Positions 17,003-26,747 of a stretch of DNA of 64,000 bases are shown here, piece after piece. The DNA is taken from NCBI RefSeq assembly GCF_000420825.1, contig NZ_ATVR01000018.1, forward strand, positions 1 to 64,000, read 5' to 3'. The stretch's first letter is position 1, and each line of letters begins with the position of its first letter. Under the pieces are notes generated by a model. That model made no database searches and was not told the origin of the DNA. It saw only the letters and a program-made list of their open reading frames with translations. Origin of the DNA: Butyrivibrio sp. AE2015. Its GTDB lineage: Bacteria; Bacillota; Clostridia; Lachnospirales; Lachnospiraceae. The position numbers were made by a program, and so were the translations under genes.

Positions 17003-17032
17003 AGTCACAGGGACGGTTCTTTTGTCTTGTCC
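17003..17032 (-). repeat. Intergenic GGGACGG-box repeat, long variant
   Basis: The segment reads AGTCACAGGGACGGTTCT then TTTGTCTTGTCC on the plus strand, directly before the ribosome site of the PPK2 gene. It shares the GGGACGG core with elements at 40944-40969, 50923-50948 and 60041-60066. I recall similar strings between genes in other Clostridia, which is recollection, not a search result. Confidence 0.45.
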
Positions 17033-17211
17033 ATTTGTTGTTTTGTGTTTGTTATAACGATAATATATATATTTTATTGTAACAGAATATTTGTCCCCAT
17101 GGTCCATTAAAATCGCAATTTATGAACAGTGCATAAATACATCTGATTAGCGGGATTTTTGGCAAAAGACTACTATTAAATGGGGTTAGTATTTATTATT
17201 GGAGGTATAGT

Positions 17212-18390
17212 ATGAAACAAGCAATTTACTTAGTTTATGTAGCACTACCTGTTATTTTGCTATGGGGAGCGAAATTTTCAGGAAAAAGATTCAACGATGG
17301 TTTTCTGTCTCTGGAGCAGACAAAGGCCATTCAGGGATTTCTTGCAATCTGTATCATGCTCCATCACATCGCGCAGAAAACCTGTGCGTCCTGGATACAG
17401 CCGCAGACACGCATAGTTCACGGTCTGGACATGTTCGTGCCTATTGGATACCTCTTGGTATCTGTATTTCTCTTTTTCAACGGATATGGAGTCTACAAGA
17501 GCTATCACACCAAGGAAAACTATCTTGACGGCTTCATAAAAAAGCGTATCCTGCCTGTTGTTCTGGCTCTTTACACAACCACTGTGATCTTTTTTATTGC
17601 AAGGCTCCTTGTCGGAGAAAAAATGGATGCAAAGCAGGTTGTTCTTTACCTTACAAGCATACAGCTCTGTAATCCGAATACCTGGTATGTAATAGTTTTG
17701 CCGTTCTTTTATCTGGCTTTCTATTTTTCTTTTAAATTCATAAAAAAGGATGGGCTCGCAGTTCTCGCAACCACTGCATTTGTGGTACTTTACATGCTGC
17801 TAGGCACCAGAATTGACCACAATGACTATTGGATAAGGGGCGAATGGTGGTACAACTGCGTATTCTTATTCCCTGTAGGAATTATCTTTGCAAAATTTGA
17901 GGATAAGATAATCCCTCACCTTAAAAAACACTACTGGGTATATCTTGTTGCAGCACTTCTGCTCTTTTACCCGCTATATATTTATTCCGGATTTATCTGT
18001 AATATATTTGGTTACTATGGAGACAACTGGGGAGCTCCCGACACTGTTTTTAGAAGAAGGGTAAGCCTTCTATCTCAGGTATTTTTGACAACAGAATTTG
18101 TCTTCACTGTTCTGCTTACAAATATGAAAGTCGCTTTTGGAAACAAATTCCTTAAGTTCATGGGAACAATAACCTTGGAGTTCTATCTTATACACGGCCT
18201 TTATGTAGAGTTATTTGGCTGGCAGTTTGACGGCGGAGTGCCTTCTCCACACCATATTAAATACGTTTTGGTGTACGTGCTCGTAGTATTTGCTCTGGGT
18301 GTTCCATCTGCAATGCTATTAAAAAGACTCCACGGAGTAATCTTACGTAAGCCTGACGCAATTACTTCACATTCACGCAAAGCTGCTTAA
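17212..18390 (+). CDS. Acyltransferase family 3 membrane protein
   Basis: 392 residues with about ten hydrophobic segments. The fold is that of acyltransferase 3 (OatA/NodX-like) proteins, which move acyl groups across the membrane to cell-surface sugars: the catalytic His is expected in IMLHHIAQK in the first third, and later family features include FYLIHGLYVELF. No extracellular SGNH domain is attached. Start at 17212 follows TGGAGG. Divergent from the PPK2 gene; ends at a hairpin that also closes peptidase T. Confidence 0.85.
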   Translation: MKQAIYLVYVALPVILLWGAKFSGKRFNDGFLSLEQTKAIQGFLAICIMLHHIAQKTCASWIQPQTRIVHGLDMFVPIGYLLVSVFLFFNGYGVYKSYHTKENYLDGFIKKRILPVVLALYTTTVIFFIARLLVGEKMDAKQVVLYLTSIQLCNPNTWYVIVLPFFYLAFYFSFKFIKKDGLAVLATTAFVVLYMLLGTRIDHNDYWIRGEWWYNCVFLFPVGIIFAKFEDKIIPHLKKHYWVYLVAALLLFYPLYIYSGFICNIFGYYGDNWGAPDTVFRRRVSLLSQVFLTTEFVFTVLLTNMKVAFGNKFLKFMGTITLEFYLIHGLYVELFGWQFDGGVPSPHHIKYVLVYVLVVFALGVPSAMLLKRLHGVILRKPDAITSHSRKAA

Positions 18391-18394
18391 AAAC

Positions 18395-18430
18395 AAGCTC
18401 TGATAGCAAATGCTATCAGAGCTTATTTTT
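18395..18430. terminator. Terminator shared by acyltransferase and peptidase T genes
   Basis: AAGCTCTGATAGCA at 18395-18408 pairs perfectly with TGCTATCAGAGCTT at 18411-18424 and is followed by ATTTTT on the plus strand. The right arm includes the pepT stop codon; an A-rich stretch on the left gives a weaker signal for the minus strand. Confidence 0.85.
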
Positions 18431-19669
18431 CATTGATTCACAAATATTAAGAAGAATCTCAACATTTTTTACCATGGAATGAATTGGAACATACTCAAAT
18501 CTTCCATGTGCATTTTCGTACCCTGCTGAAAGGTTGGGGCAAGGCAAGCCTCTAAATGACAGTGCTGCTCCGTCTGTACCTCCTCGGAATGGCTCACATA
18601 CCGGTTCTATTCCGGCTTTTTTTATGGCATCCTTCAAAATATCAATAAGAAATGGTGTTTCTTTTAACACTTCATGCATATTGCTGTACTGATGCGTTAT
18701 TGTAAGTACCACTCTGTCCTGCCCATATTTTTCTCCTAGGTCATCTGCGCACTTTCGCAGAAAGTCTTCACGTTTACGGAAATTATCATGGTCAAAATCG
18801 CGAATGAGCAGCCTTACCTTAGCATTCTCGCAATCTCCAACGCATGAAATGACATGGTAAAAGCCTTCTGTTCCTTCAGTGAACTGTGGCTTTTCTTCCT
18901 GGGGAAGCATTCCCATCAGGTGAGATGCCATATCTACGGCATTAACCATAATTCCTTTGGCTGTTCCTGTGTGAACGCTCCTGCCTATAAACTCAAATAC
19001 TGCTTCTGAAGCATTAAACGTCTCATCTTCATACCATCCAAGGTGGTCGCCGTCCAGCGTATATGCCAGTTTGGCGCCGAATCTGTTAAGATCAAGGTCT
19101 CTTGCCAATCCGCCAACTTCTTCATCCGGTGTAAAGGCCAGACTTATATCTCCATGCTCTATTTCATCGTGAGCACAAAGATACTCCGCCATGGTCATTA
19201 TTGCTGCTATAGAGGCCTTATCATCCCCTCCAAGGAGCGTCGTTCCATCTGTCAAAATAAGCTCCTGCCCAATATACTGCTGCAAATTCGGATAATCTGC
19301 AGCCCGCATCACTATATGCTTATCCTTATTAAGAACGATGTCCCCGCCATCATATTTTTCCAAAACCCAGGGATTAACGCCTGTGCCACTGGCATCAGGA
19401 GCGGTGTCCATATGCGCTATAAATCCAATGGCCGTTCCTTTACTATCTGCTGAATTAGAAGGTATCCTGCCGTATACTACGCACCTTTCCTCATCAAAAA
19501 ACACATCGGAAACACCAATTTTTATCAGCTCTTCTTTCAAAACGTACGCAAGATTTTTTTGCTTATCAGTCGTTGGCCAATGACCTGCAAAAGGCTGCGA
19601 CTGAGTATCGATTCTTGCGTAGCGCATCATTCTTTCTTTTACCTGTTCATATATATCACTGTAATTCAT
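18416..19669 (-). CDS. pepT: Peptidase T (tripeptide aminopeptidase)
   Basis: 417 residues, M20B metallopeptidase that removes the N-terminal residue of tripeptides in the cytoplasm. Zinc ligands and catalytic residues are visible in order: IAHMDTAPD near 84-92, LLGGDDKAS near 145, TPDEEVGG near 180, and GGTDGAALSFRG and YENAHGRFEYVP in the C-terminal part. Length fits PepT. Start at 19669 follows AAAGGAAA. It begins only 34 bases after the stop of the giant AAA+ gene with no terminator between, so read-through from the seven-gene operon is possible, but a metabolic gene here may be coincidental. Confidence 0.93.
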   Translation of the reverse strand: MNYSDIYEQVKERMMRYARIDTQSQPFAGHWPTTDKQKNLAYVLKEELIKIGVSDVFFDEERCVVYGRIPSNSADSKGTAIGFIAHMDTAPDASGTGVNPWVLEKYDGGDIVLNKDKHIVMRAADYPNLQQYIGQELILTDGTTLLGGDDKASIAAIMTMAEYLCAHDEIEHGDISLAFTPDEEVGGLARDLDLNRFGAKLAYTLDGDHLGWYEDETFNASEAVFEFIGRSVHTGTAKGIMVNAVDMASHLMGMLPQEEKPQFTEGTEGFYHVISCVGDCENAKVRLLIRDFDHDNFRKREDFLRKCADDLGEKYGQDRVVLTITHQYSNMHEVLKETPFLIDILKDAIKKAGIEPVCEPFRGGTDGAALSFRGLPCPNLSAGYENAHGRFEYVPIHSMVKNVEILLNICESMKNKL

Positions 19670-19703
19670 AATGTGGATTTCCTTTCAATATGTCATACCT
19701 CAA

Positions 19704-22700
19704 TTACAAGATTCCATCTATGTTGGGTATCATATCTGCTCCAATATTAGAAATTGTATCCAGAGAATAATCCTTAGCTTTATTAAGCAGAGTCTGTTGC
19801 ACAACCTTATCAACAAATCTTCCATTACCAAAATCTGGCACTTTACAATAATAATCAAATATCTCTTTCAACTTTTCTTTTGCCCTTTCTTCAACGACAA
19901 AACCATATGAAGTCAGCTTTTTCTCATAGATTGCAATAAGATCTTCTGGTGAATAATCAGCAAAATCAAAGGTGTATCCTATTCTTGAGGCTATCCCTGA
20001 ATTTTTTCCAATAAACTCCTTCATCTCTTTCTTATAGCCTGCGAATATCACAACAAGGCTGTCCTTATAGTCTTCCATTTCTTTTATAAGAGTTGAAAGA
20101 GCTTCATTTCCAAAAGAATCATTCTCACCACAAAGTGCATATGCCTCATCTATAAACAATACTCCACCTTTGGCGCTTTCTATAACATCTTTGGTTTTTA
20201 TCGCTGTTTGCCCGACATATCCGGCAACAAGGCCACTTCTGTCAGTCTCAACAACCTTGTTTTCCATGATGATACCCATATCATAAAGCATCTTAGCTAT
20301 GATTCTGGCTACCGTAGTTTTTCCAGTCCCCGGATTACCTGTAAACATCATGTGCATAGAAAAATCCGGAATCTTAAGCCCATAGTTTTTGGCATCCACT
20401 GAAAACTTGACCATAGATTCAAACTCTTTAATCTTTTCTTTTACGTTTGTAAGACCAACTATATTATCAAGGTTTATACCATTATCTTTTTTAATGGTTG
20501 TATTGTTCATTTCAGCAACTGATGGTATATCTTCTTTCTTAATGATAAAAATATCATCTTCATCATATTGTTTGGAATGCTTTGTAAGAGTATCTTGAAA
20601 CATCTTGGCTACAAATCTTCCATTGCCGAAATTATCCCTCTTTGAATAATATTCAAGTACTGTTTTTACTGATTTTTCTGCAGATTTCTCAAGTTCAAAA
20701 CCGGATCTTTTCACTAGTGAAGAATACATATTGAATAACTCATTCACAGAATAGTCCTCAAATTCAAATCTATATCCGATTCGTGATTGAATTCCGGGAT
20801 TAATCTGTTCAAATCTACGCATCTCATCCTTATATCCGGCAAAAATCACTATCAAATCTCCCTTGTGATCTTCCATTGCTTTTATAAGAGTTGATATGGC
20901 TTCAGCTCCAAAATCATTTCCAGAATCAGTTTGGGCAAGCGAATATGCTTCATCAATAAAAAGAATTCCATTCAAAGCGCGCTCAATTACTTCACCTGTC
21001 TTTATTGCAGTTTTTCCAATGTACTCGCCAACAAGATCCTTTCGTTCTGCCTCAACAAGCTTTCGTTCCTTTATCATGCCGATGTCATACAGAAGGTCTA
21101 CCATTATTCTGGCAATTGTAGTTTTTCCTGTTCCGGGATTTCCTGTAAAGATCATATGCATATTGGAATCCGGAATATGAATGACATTTGATTTTTCTTC
21201 AGCGTTCTTCTTGAAAGAAACATATTTAGCAAACTCTTTTATCTTTACCTTTACATTTTCCATTCCGATGATTTCTTTAAGCTGTTCATCATATGGCTTA
21301 TGCTCACTCTGGTCTGATGAAAGAAGACTTTCCTCAGAAGGAATGTCAATTACATCAATAGTCCCCACTGATTCTGCATTATACTCATGTTCTGACCTGT
21401 TTATGATCGTTTGCTGAATGACTTTATCTATAAATCTTCCATTACCGAAATTTTTGCGCTTGCTAAAAGACTGTGCCAGCTTATTAACCATATCATGAAC
21501 ACCATCTGCACATGAGTATCCGGCCACTTTCATCTTCATATCAAAAATTTGCGCCAGTTCCTCAGGACTGTAATCATCAAAAGTAAATTTATAGCCTATT
21601 CTTGATGCTATACCTGAATTAATGTTAAGGAACTGTTGCATTTCTTTTGGGTAACCGGCCAGAATTACAACCAATTTATCCTTTTGATCTTCCATTGCCT
21701 TTATAAGCGTAGCAACAACTTCTTTTCCAAAATCATCGTCACCAATAGCATATGCTTCGTCTATAAAAAGAATTCCTCCCAAGGATTCTTCAATTTTTGA
21801 TGAGGTTCTTGGTCCTGACTGCCCAATATACTCGCCCTTTAAGTCTTTTCCTTCTACCTCTACAACCTTGTTTTCTTCAATGATACCTATTTCAAACAGG
21901 ATCTGACCAATGGCTCTTGCCATCATGGTTTTTCCGGTGCCGGGATTACCTGTAAAAAGCATGTGTAAACTACAGTTTGGAACAACTATACCAGCATTAT
22001 CAGCATACTTTTTATACATGGCAAATTTCTTGAAAGCTTCAACCTGTTTTTTGACATTATCCATACCAATAACCTGTGATAATATCTCATCAGCAGACTT
22101 GCCACTATGCATTTCCAAGCTCTCAAACATTTTATTAACGTCATGATGAGTATTTGCAAAGTTAGCCAAAAATGCAGATAACTGGTTATTTTTCAAAGGA
22201 AGAAGTTTTCTGTTTCTGTTGTAATAATCTATAAATTTATCTTTATAACCCTGATCATCATTAACAAGCTGTCGAAGGTCTTTTTGCAAACCTTTACTAA
22301 AATCTGCAAAAACTTCCTCTCCTGAATAAGAATCTATTGTGATAATGGTACTTTCAAACAAATATTTTATCTGTGGATACATAGAAAAAAGCTTGTCAAC
22401 ATACTTTTTTTCATCAACTATGATGATATAAGTATCTTTTCTATACTGTCCAAGCATTTCTACCATGTGTGATACATCTGAGTTATCTCCGGGGACACTT
22501 TTTTCGCACTTTACAAGGAATTCTCTTAAGCCGGTTAATATGTATACCCAGTTCTTCTTGAAATGAACCTTCACTGCAAATTTATCCTCATGATAAAAAT
22601 CATTACCTACATGAGGAGGATAATCTCTGCTAACGTCTATGGAAGACATGCCAAGGTCACCAGCAACTCCTGCTTGTTCAGCCGCTGCGGCAGCTACCGG

Positions 22701-23816
22701 TATTTCTTTGAAAGCAATACCGGTATGACTTATCTGCTTTGAAGCAAGCTCAAAAGAAACTATATTATCCATTTCATTAAAGCTTGTTATTTTGCCAACG
22801 TTTTTGAGTTTTTGCGCTATTGCACCAGCCCTTTTTAATCTTCCTGTTCCATCTTCTCCCTGAATGACACAATACAAACTTTTGCAGTCCGGGTTCGCTA
22901 TGACCTTATCAACTAAGTCAGCATCTAATACATCAAGTATCGCATTTAGTTTTTTTTCTCTTCTTTCCCAATTTGAATAAAGCTTTTTTTCAAAGTCATA
23001 TAGATTATTTGTCTTGTCGAGATAGTCTATATAAGCTGCTAAACCTAATATCTTCGTAACCCCGCTTTGTTCGGCTTCTTTGTCAAAAATCCTAGCTGAC
23101 GATGGTAAAAAATCCCATGTAGCGAATTGAGTTTTAGAAATAGAATCTTTTTTTATATACTCTGAAACTTTATCAAAATCTAAATTCACCAGATCAAGAG
23201 CAACAAAAATCCTAAAGAAATTATTACCATTTTTATCTTTTTGGAAATAAGGATTCATGCCAGCATAATTTCTCTTTTGAATTTCACGTGCCGTTTCCCA
23301 TTGTTCTTTTGATACGCTCATGTAAATATCTAGAGGAATAGAAAAATCAAATTCTCTTTCATCCAAATGATGGAGCATATGAAACTCTGTTCTATATCTA
23401 TTTCTATAGTATTCAACTAAATTACCATTTCCTGACTTATATAGATAAAAGATATATGCAGCACTTATTATAAGTCCATAATAATCCCACTCATAACTTG
23501 GCGAATACTCATCTGCATCTTCCAGATTTACCATAAACTCATTTTCCAATTCATCTTCATGAAAGTAATTAATATGTTCATGGATATATCCAATAAAATA
23601 ATTTTCAGGTATTTTCTTTCCTTCTTCACCAACAGCAAAAGAGCTTAATATTCTGATTTGTGAATTATCATAGAGATTAGGATCAACCCATATTTGATTA
23701 CTTCTAAACATTTCATAAGCAAGATTAAATGTTGAATCGCTTATATCCATGAGCCCGCCATAGGGGGCCCATGTAAAATTAAATATTCCGTTTGGTTTAC
23801 GAAAATCTATTGCCAT
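19704..23816 (-). CDS. Giant protein with three CbbX/SpoVK-like AAA+ ATPase modules
   Basis: 1370 residues. Three intact AAA+ modules of the CbbX/SpoVK type follow one another: Walker A GNPGTGKT near 624, 892 and 1163, Walker B as GGILFIDEAYAIG, NGILFIDEAYSLA and GGVLFIDEAYALC, each with the same lid segment (SRIGY..F..DYS) and FGNGRF box. Upstream, near 319-326, GEDGTGR stands where a Walker A should be and is followed by a matching downstream pattern (YIIIVDEKKYVDKL), so a fourth, degenerate AAA+ module is likely. Residues 1-300 match nothing I know. Such ATPases usually remodel protein partners. It ends the operon, 13 bases after the nuclease-helicase gene. Confidence 0.88.
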   Translation of the reverse strand: MAIDFRKPNGIFNFTWAPYGGLMDISDSTFNLAYEMFRSNQIWVDPNLYDNSQIRILSSFAVGEEGKKIPENYFIGYIHEHINYFHEDELENEFMVNLEDADEYSPSYEWDYYGLIISAAYIFYLYKSGNGNLVEYYRNRYRTEFHMLHHLDEREFDFSIPLDIYMSVSKEQWETAREIQKRNYAGMNPYFQKDKNGNNFFRIFVALDLVNLDFDKVSEYIKKDSISKTQFATWDFLPSSARIFDKEAEQSGVTKILGLAAYIDYLDKTNNLYDFEKKLYSNWERREKKLNAILDVLDADLVDKVIANPDCKSLYCVIQGEDGTGRLKRAGAIAQKLKNVGKITSFNEMDNIVSFELASKQISHTGIAFKEIPVAAAAAEQAGVAGDLGMSSIDVSRDYPPHVGNDFYHEDKFAVKVHFKKNWVYILTGLREFLVKCEKSVPGDNSDVSHMVEMLGQYRKDTYIIIVDEKKYVDKLFSMYPQIKYLFESTIITIDSYSGEEVFADFSKGLQKDLRQLVNDDQGYKDKFIDYYNRNRKLLPLKNNQLSAFLANFANTHHDVNKMFESLEMHSGKSADEILSQVIGMDNVKKQVEAFKKFAMYKKYADNAGIVVPNCSLHMLFTGNPGTGKTMMARAIGQILFEIGIIEENKVVEVEGKDLKGEYIGQSGPRTSSKIEESLGGILFIDEAYAIGDDDFGKEVVATLIKAMEDQKDKLVVILAGYPKEMQQFLNINSGIASRIGYKFTFDDYSPEELAQIFDMKMKVAGYSCADGVHDMVNKLAQSFSKRKNFGNGRFIDKVIQQTIINRSEHEYNAESVGTIDVIDIPSEESLLSSDQSEHKPYDEQLKEIIGMENVKVKIKEFAKYVSFKKNAEEKSNVIHIPDSNMHMIFTGNPGTGKTTIARIMVDLLYDIGMIKERKLVEAERKDLVGEYIGKTAIKTGEVIERALNGILFIDEAYSLAQTDSGNDFGAEAISTLIKAMEDHKGDLIVIFAGYKDEMRRFEQINPGIQSRIGYRFEFEDYSVNELFNMYSSLVKRSGFELEKSAEKSVKTVLEYYSKRDNFGNGRFVAKMFQDTLTKHSKQYDEDDIFIIKKEDIPSVAEMNNTTIKKDNGINLDNIVGLTNVKEKIKEFESMVKFSVDAKNYGLKIPDFSMHMMFTGNPGTGKTTVARIIAKMLYDMGIIMENKVVETDRSGLVAGYVGQTAIKTKDVIESAKGGVLFIDEAYALCGENDSFGNEALSTLIKEMEDYKDSLVVIFAGYKKEMKEFIGKNSGIASRIGYTFDFADYSPEDLIAIYEKKLTSYGFVVEERAKEKLKEIFDYYCKVPDFGNGRFVDKVVQQTLLNKAKDYSLDTISNIGADMIPNIDGIL

Positions 23817-23829
23817 CTTTTTTCTCCAT

Positions 23830-25602
23830 TCAGTTATTCTTTAAATGTTTTGATAATTCTTCATCCTCGCAATATATATAGCATTTTTCTGTAGCTCTTG
23901 TTAAAAGCACACGATATATATTCAAAATAAGATCATCTTTTTTGGCTTTTAGTTCACTATTTATAACTACTCTATTTGCAGATTTATCAAAACTTAAAAT
24001 GTTTCCGACAATAACTATAGTTTGCTCAAATTCTATACCTTGAACATCATAGATATTTGTAACTTTTCCACCTGAAATATCCTCATCTCTTGCAGTCCAG
24101 TCAAGTTCAAGATTATTTTGACCATTGCCTACAACTACTTTATCCTGATTTTTTTCTTTATAAGACAAAATCGGATACCCTTTGGAAATACACTTTTTCA
24201 GCGCTTCAATACTTGAAATTACTTCTACCCCAAAATCCAACTCAGTATGCCTTAGAATGAACTTTTTCGATATATCTTCGCTGAGCATGCAATCCAGCCA
24301 TGAAAGATACCCATCATCCTGATTACATCTAAACTGAGATACCAAAGACTCAAACATAACTTTGTCAGTAGGCGTATCCCCAACAATATATTTCTTATCC
24401 ACATCTAGACTTTCTTGGATCATTTGCCTATTGTCCACCAAGAATATAGCCAACTTACAACTATTCTGAACTCCCTGAAGGATAGTATCTGGCGCCCCTT
24501 CTTCCTTTTTATCCTTTTTAAGCAAATTTCTATGAGATTCATCAATGATAAGAATGTCCGATTTCACAGGCTCAGCTTTTTTACCATAATCAAATACCCA
24601 CTCAATAGCGTCCAATGAATCAAGCCATTTCTCGAATTGCTTTTTGGGACCTTTATTGGTCAAAAGAAATCTGGCTGTTTTATTATGTTCCCTTGCATAA
24701 GCTAGCAGGAATAATCCAAGTACTGTTTTTCCGCTCCCTGGACCTCCTTCAATGATAACCTTTTCTATTTGTGACTCATCTAAAGCATCAATTATTCCTG
24801 TAATACTCTTAAACACTTCTTTCTGCTCATGGCGCAGTTTTATCAGCTCATTTCTATTATGGTTCAGAACCAGGTCACGAGCCATGTTTTCATCCATTTT
24901 GCTTGTAACATTTCCTTGTTTAAGAAGACGCAGCACCTGACCTTTATCACCTTTAGTAAGAGTCCTACTTATATCTTTTCTTAACCTGTTAATTTCCCCG
25001 CAACAATATGTCTTTACCTTTGTATATTTTTGAATATTATTCTTCTTAACATACTCTTGATACTTTTCTTGAAGCGTAGATTCCATATTATCTCTGTTCA
25101 GGTTGTGAAGGTAAGCGCAAGGAATAAGCTCTATTCCGTTTTTACCATGAACATTATTATTGTTCTTTTCTATATCTCTGCAATAATCGCTAACCTGAAC
25201 AAGTGGATTATCCTTTGGGTATTTTTTTGCTTCTTTTACAAAAGGAACTTTAAAACCATCTTTCGTATTATTAACGCTGCTCCATTGTTTTAGCTCAAAA
25301 AGCATCACAGTCTTTTTCTTATCATGCAAACCACTGAGAACAAAATCCACCCTGCGATAATTATCTGTATTAAGAATCATTTCCAATCCCACAGTTAAAT
25401 CATCAGGAATAGAGTTATGGTTTAATACAATATACATATATGCAAGGGAGTTCACCCAAGAAGCTTTCTCCCCTGCAGACACCTCCCATTTCTTATCAAG
25501 TAAACTGGCGTATGAGTTTATAAATCTCTCTAACCACTCTACCAAGTCGCCATTTTCAAAATCCTTTAAAAACTGTTTTTTGGATCTCATATATGAAAAC
25601 AT
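23830..25602 (-). CDS. Nuclease-helicase fusion (PD-(D/E)XK-like N-terminus, DUF2075 ATPase)
   Basis: 590 residues. The first 200 residues contain RRVDFVL (Asp86) followed by VMLFELKQW (Glu103, Lys105), the D...ExK pattern of restriction-type nucleases. From about 270 a DUF2075 superfamily 1-like helicase domain starts: Walker A GGPGSGKT near 284-292, Walker B DILIIDESHR near 350, and C-terminal motifs YDVQGIEFEQTIVI and YRVLLTRATEKCYIY, typical of motifs V/VI. DUF2075 proteins with nuclease parts are frequent in defence contexts (family knowledge). Start has AAAGGAGG. Sits 25 bases after the PolC-like gene and 13 before the giant AAA+ gene. The nuclease call is by motif only. Confidence 0.8.
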   Translation of the reverse strand: MFSYMRSKKQFLKDFENGDLVEWLERFINSYASLLDKKWEVSAGEKASWVNSLAYMYIVLNHNSIPDDLTVGLEMILNTDNYRRVDFVLSGLHDKKKTVMLFELKQWSSVNNTKDGFKVPFVKEAKKYPKDNPLVQVSDYCRDIEKNNNNVHGKNGIELIPCAYLHNLNRDNMESTLQEKYQEYVKKNNIQKYTKVKTYCCGEINRLRKDISRTLTKGDKGQVLRLLKQGNVTSKMDENMARDLVLNHNRNELIKLRHEQKEVFKSITGIIDALDESQIEKVIIEGGPGSGKTVLGLFLLAYAREHNKTARFLLTNKGPKKQFEKWLDSLDAIEWVFDYGKKAEPVKSDILIIDESHRNLLKKDKKEEGAPDTILQGVQNSCKLAIFLVDNRQMIQESLDVDKKYIVGDTPTDKVMFESLVSQFRCNQDDGYLSWLDCMLSEDISKKFILRHTELDFGVEVISSIEALKKCISKGYPILSYKEKNQDKVVVGNGQNNLELDWTARDEDISGGKVTNIYDVQGIEFEQTIVIVGNILSFDKSANRVVINSELKAKKDDLILNIYRVLLTRATEKCYIYCEDEELSKHLKNN

Positions 25603-25627
25603 GCTAGTTCTTCCTCCTTTAGTTAAA

Positions 25628-26731
25628 TCATTTACTTATTTGTGCTTGTAATTTTTTATATGTCTCAAGGTACAATTCAGGATATTTACAGTAATAGTAT
25701 ATAAGCCTCGCCGTTTCTATGGCATATTGATAGCATTGAGACTTATAAAAAAGGTGCTTTATCTTAGCAAGATTTTCTGTTTGAAAATATGAAATATTGT
25801 GATGATACATGTAACTTTTTTCATTTTCATTGATTGTATATTTTCCATGGATTACTTTTTCTGCGATAGAATCGATATCTTCGCGTAAAACATCAGAATC
25901 TGTTAAAATATCATATACATCTTCTACGAAAGCAACAGGTCTGTCTTTAATATCGTTTATATTATAATAATTCAAATAGTAACCTTCTGCATTAAAATCC
26001 CATGTTCCTTCACCGTGCATAAGACCTATAATGCGTGACAGATTATCTAAGTCAATTCTACCATTTTTCTCATAAACGCTTTTTAATATACCTCTTGCAC
26101 TGAAGTTTTTAAATTCAGGAAGCACTGCAAGAAGATCTTCTCCAGCTATAGGACATAAATCTTTGTAATTCTCATCCTGCATACATCTGGCAAAAAAGTC
26201 TTCTATCATCTCAGATTTTGTATCCATACAATAATAGTAATTATCATTTGTCTTCATTTGTAATGCATAAAGAAGTTCTACATTGATAGAGTTATGGATT
26301 TTGACTTTTGGATCATTTATATGTATTCTTCGCCCCGCGGGTAAATTTAGATCTATGATTGGGTTATCCTTTTCAAAGAACATCTTTGCTTTAAAGTTTT
26401 CCTCTCCTGCTTCCATAGGATTAAAACTTGTTATTTCAAGCAAAAAGGCCATAAAAGAAGATCCAACAGGGCCTCTAAAGCCCTTGTTGAACCTCAGTTT
26501 TCCGTCCTTATCAGCATTTTTTAGTTCTTCATAGAGATTTAAAAATGTATCTGTCAGACCTTTATCAACTATAAGATTCAGTTCTTCATAAATCCTGGTG
26601 CTTATACGTGATGGTATGCTTGCTCCGTATATTTCCTGTGCTTTATTAAATGCAATATTTGCGAGTTCCTTGTCTCTTTCATTATATTTTGGCGATATCC
26701 CAAGGATTGCAGCCTTTTTATTCATATTCAT
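25628..26731 (-). CDS. Shrunken PolC-like protein (DNA polymerase III alpha relative), probably inactive
   Basis: 367 residues. Segments matching Gram-positive PolC appear in the right order: KAQEIYGASIP with RIYEELNLIVDKG (about 30-58), RGPVGSSF then EITSFNP (86-105; PolC has RGSVGSSF...EITEVNP), NPIIDLNL (123-130; PolC PDIDLNF), LPEFKNFSARGIL (204-216), LSRIIGLMHGEGTW (231-244; PolC ISGLSHGTDVW) and a C-terminal segment ending PELYLETY. PolC is about 1430 residues; exonuclease, PHP, zinc and much of the palm are missing, and the first Asp of the catalytic pair is Ile. Alignment is from memory of the family. Start has AAGGAGG. It probably binds DNA or a polymerase partner rather than copying DNA. 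Confidence 0.7.
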   Translation of the reverse strand: MNMNKKAAILGISPKYNERDKELANIAFNKAQEIYGASIPSRISTRIYEELNLIVDKGLTDTFLNLYEELKNADKDGKLRFNKGFRGPVGSSFMAFLLEITSFNPMEAGEENFKAKMFFEKDNPIIDLNLPAGRRIHINDPKVKIHNSINVELLYALQMKTNDNYYYCMDTKSEMIEDFFARCMQDENYKDLCPIAGEDLLAVLPEFKNFSARGILKSVYEKNGRIDLDNLSRIIGLMHGEGTWDFNAEGYYLNYYNINDIKDRPVAFVEDVYDILTDSDVLREDIDSIAEKVIHGKYTINENEKSYMYHHNISYFQTENLAKIKHLFYKSQCYQYAIETARLIYYYCKYPELYLETYKKLQAQISK

Positions 26732-26747
26732 ATTTTTCCTCCTTTTC

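Noticed and set aside
16988..17107. N-terminal extension of the polyphosphate:AMP phosphotransferase
   Set aside because: The codons come from an intergenic repeat and the promoter region; GGAGG decides the start at 16987.
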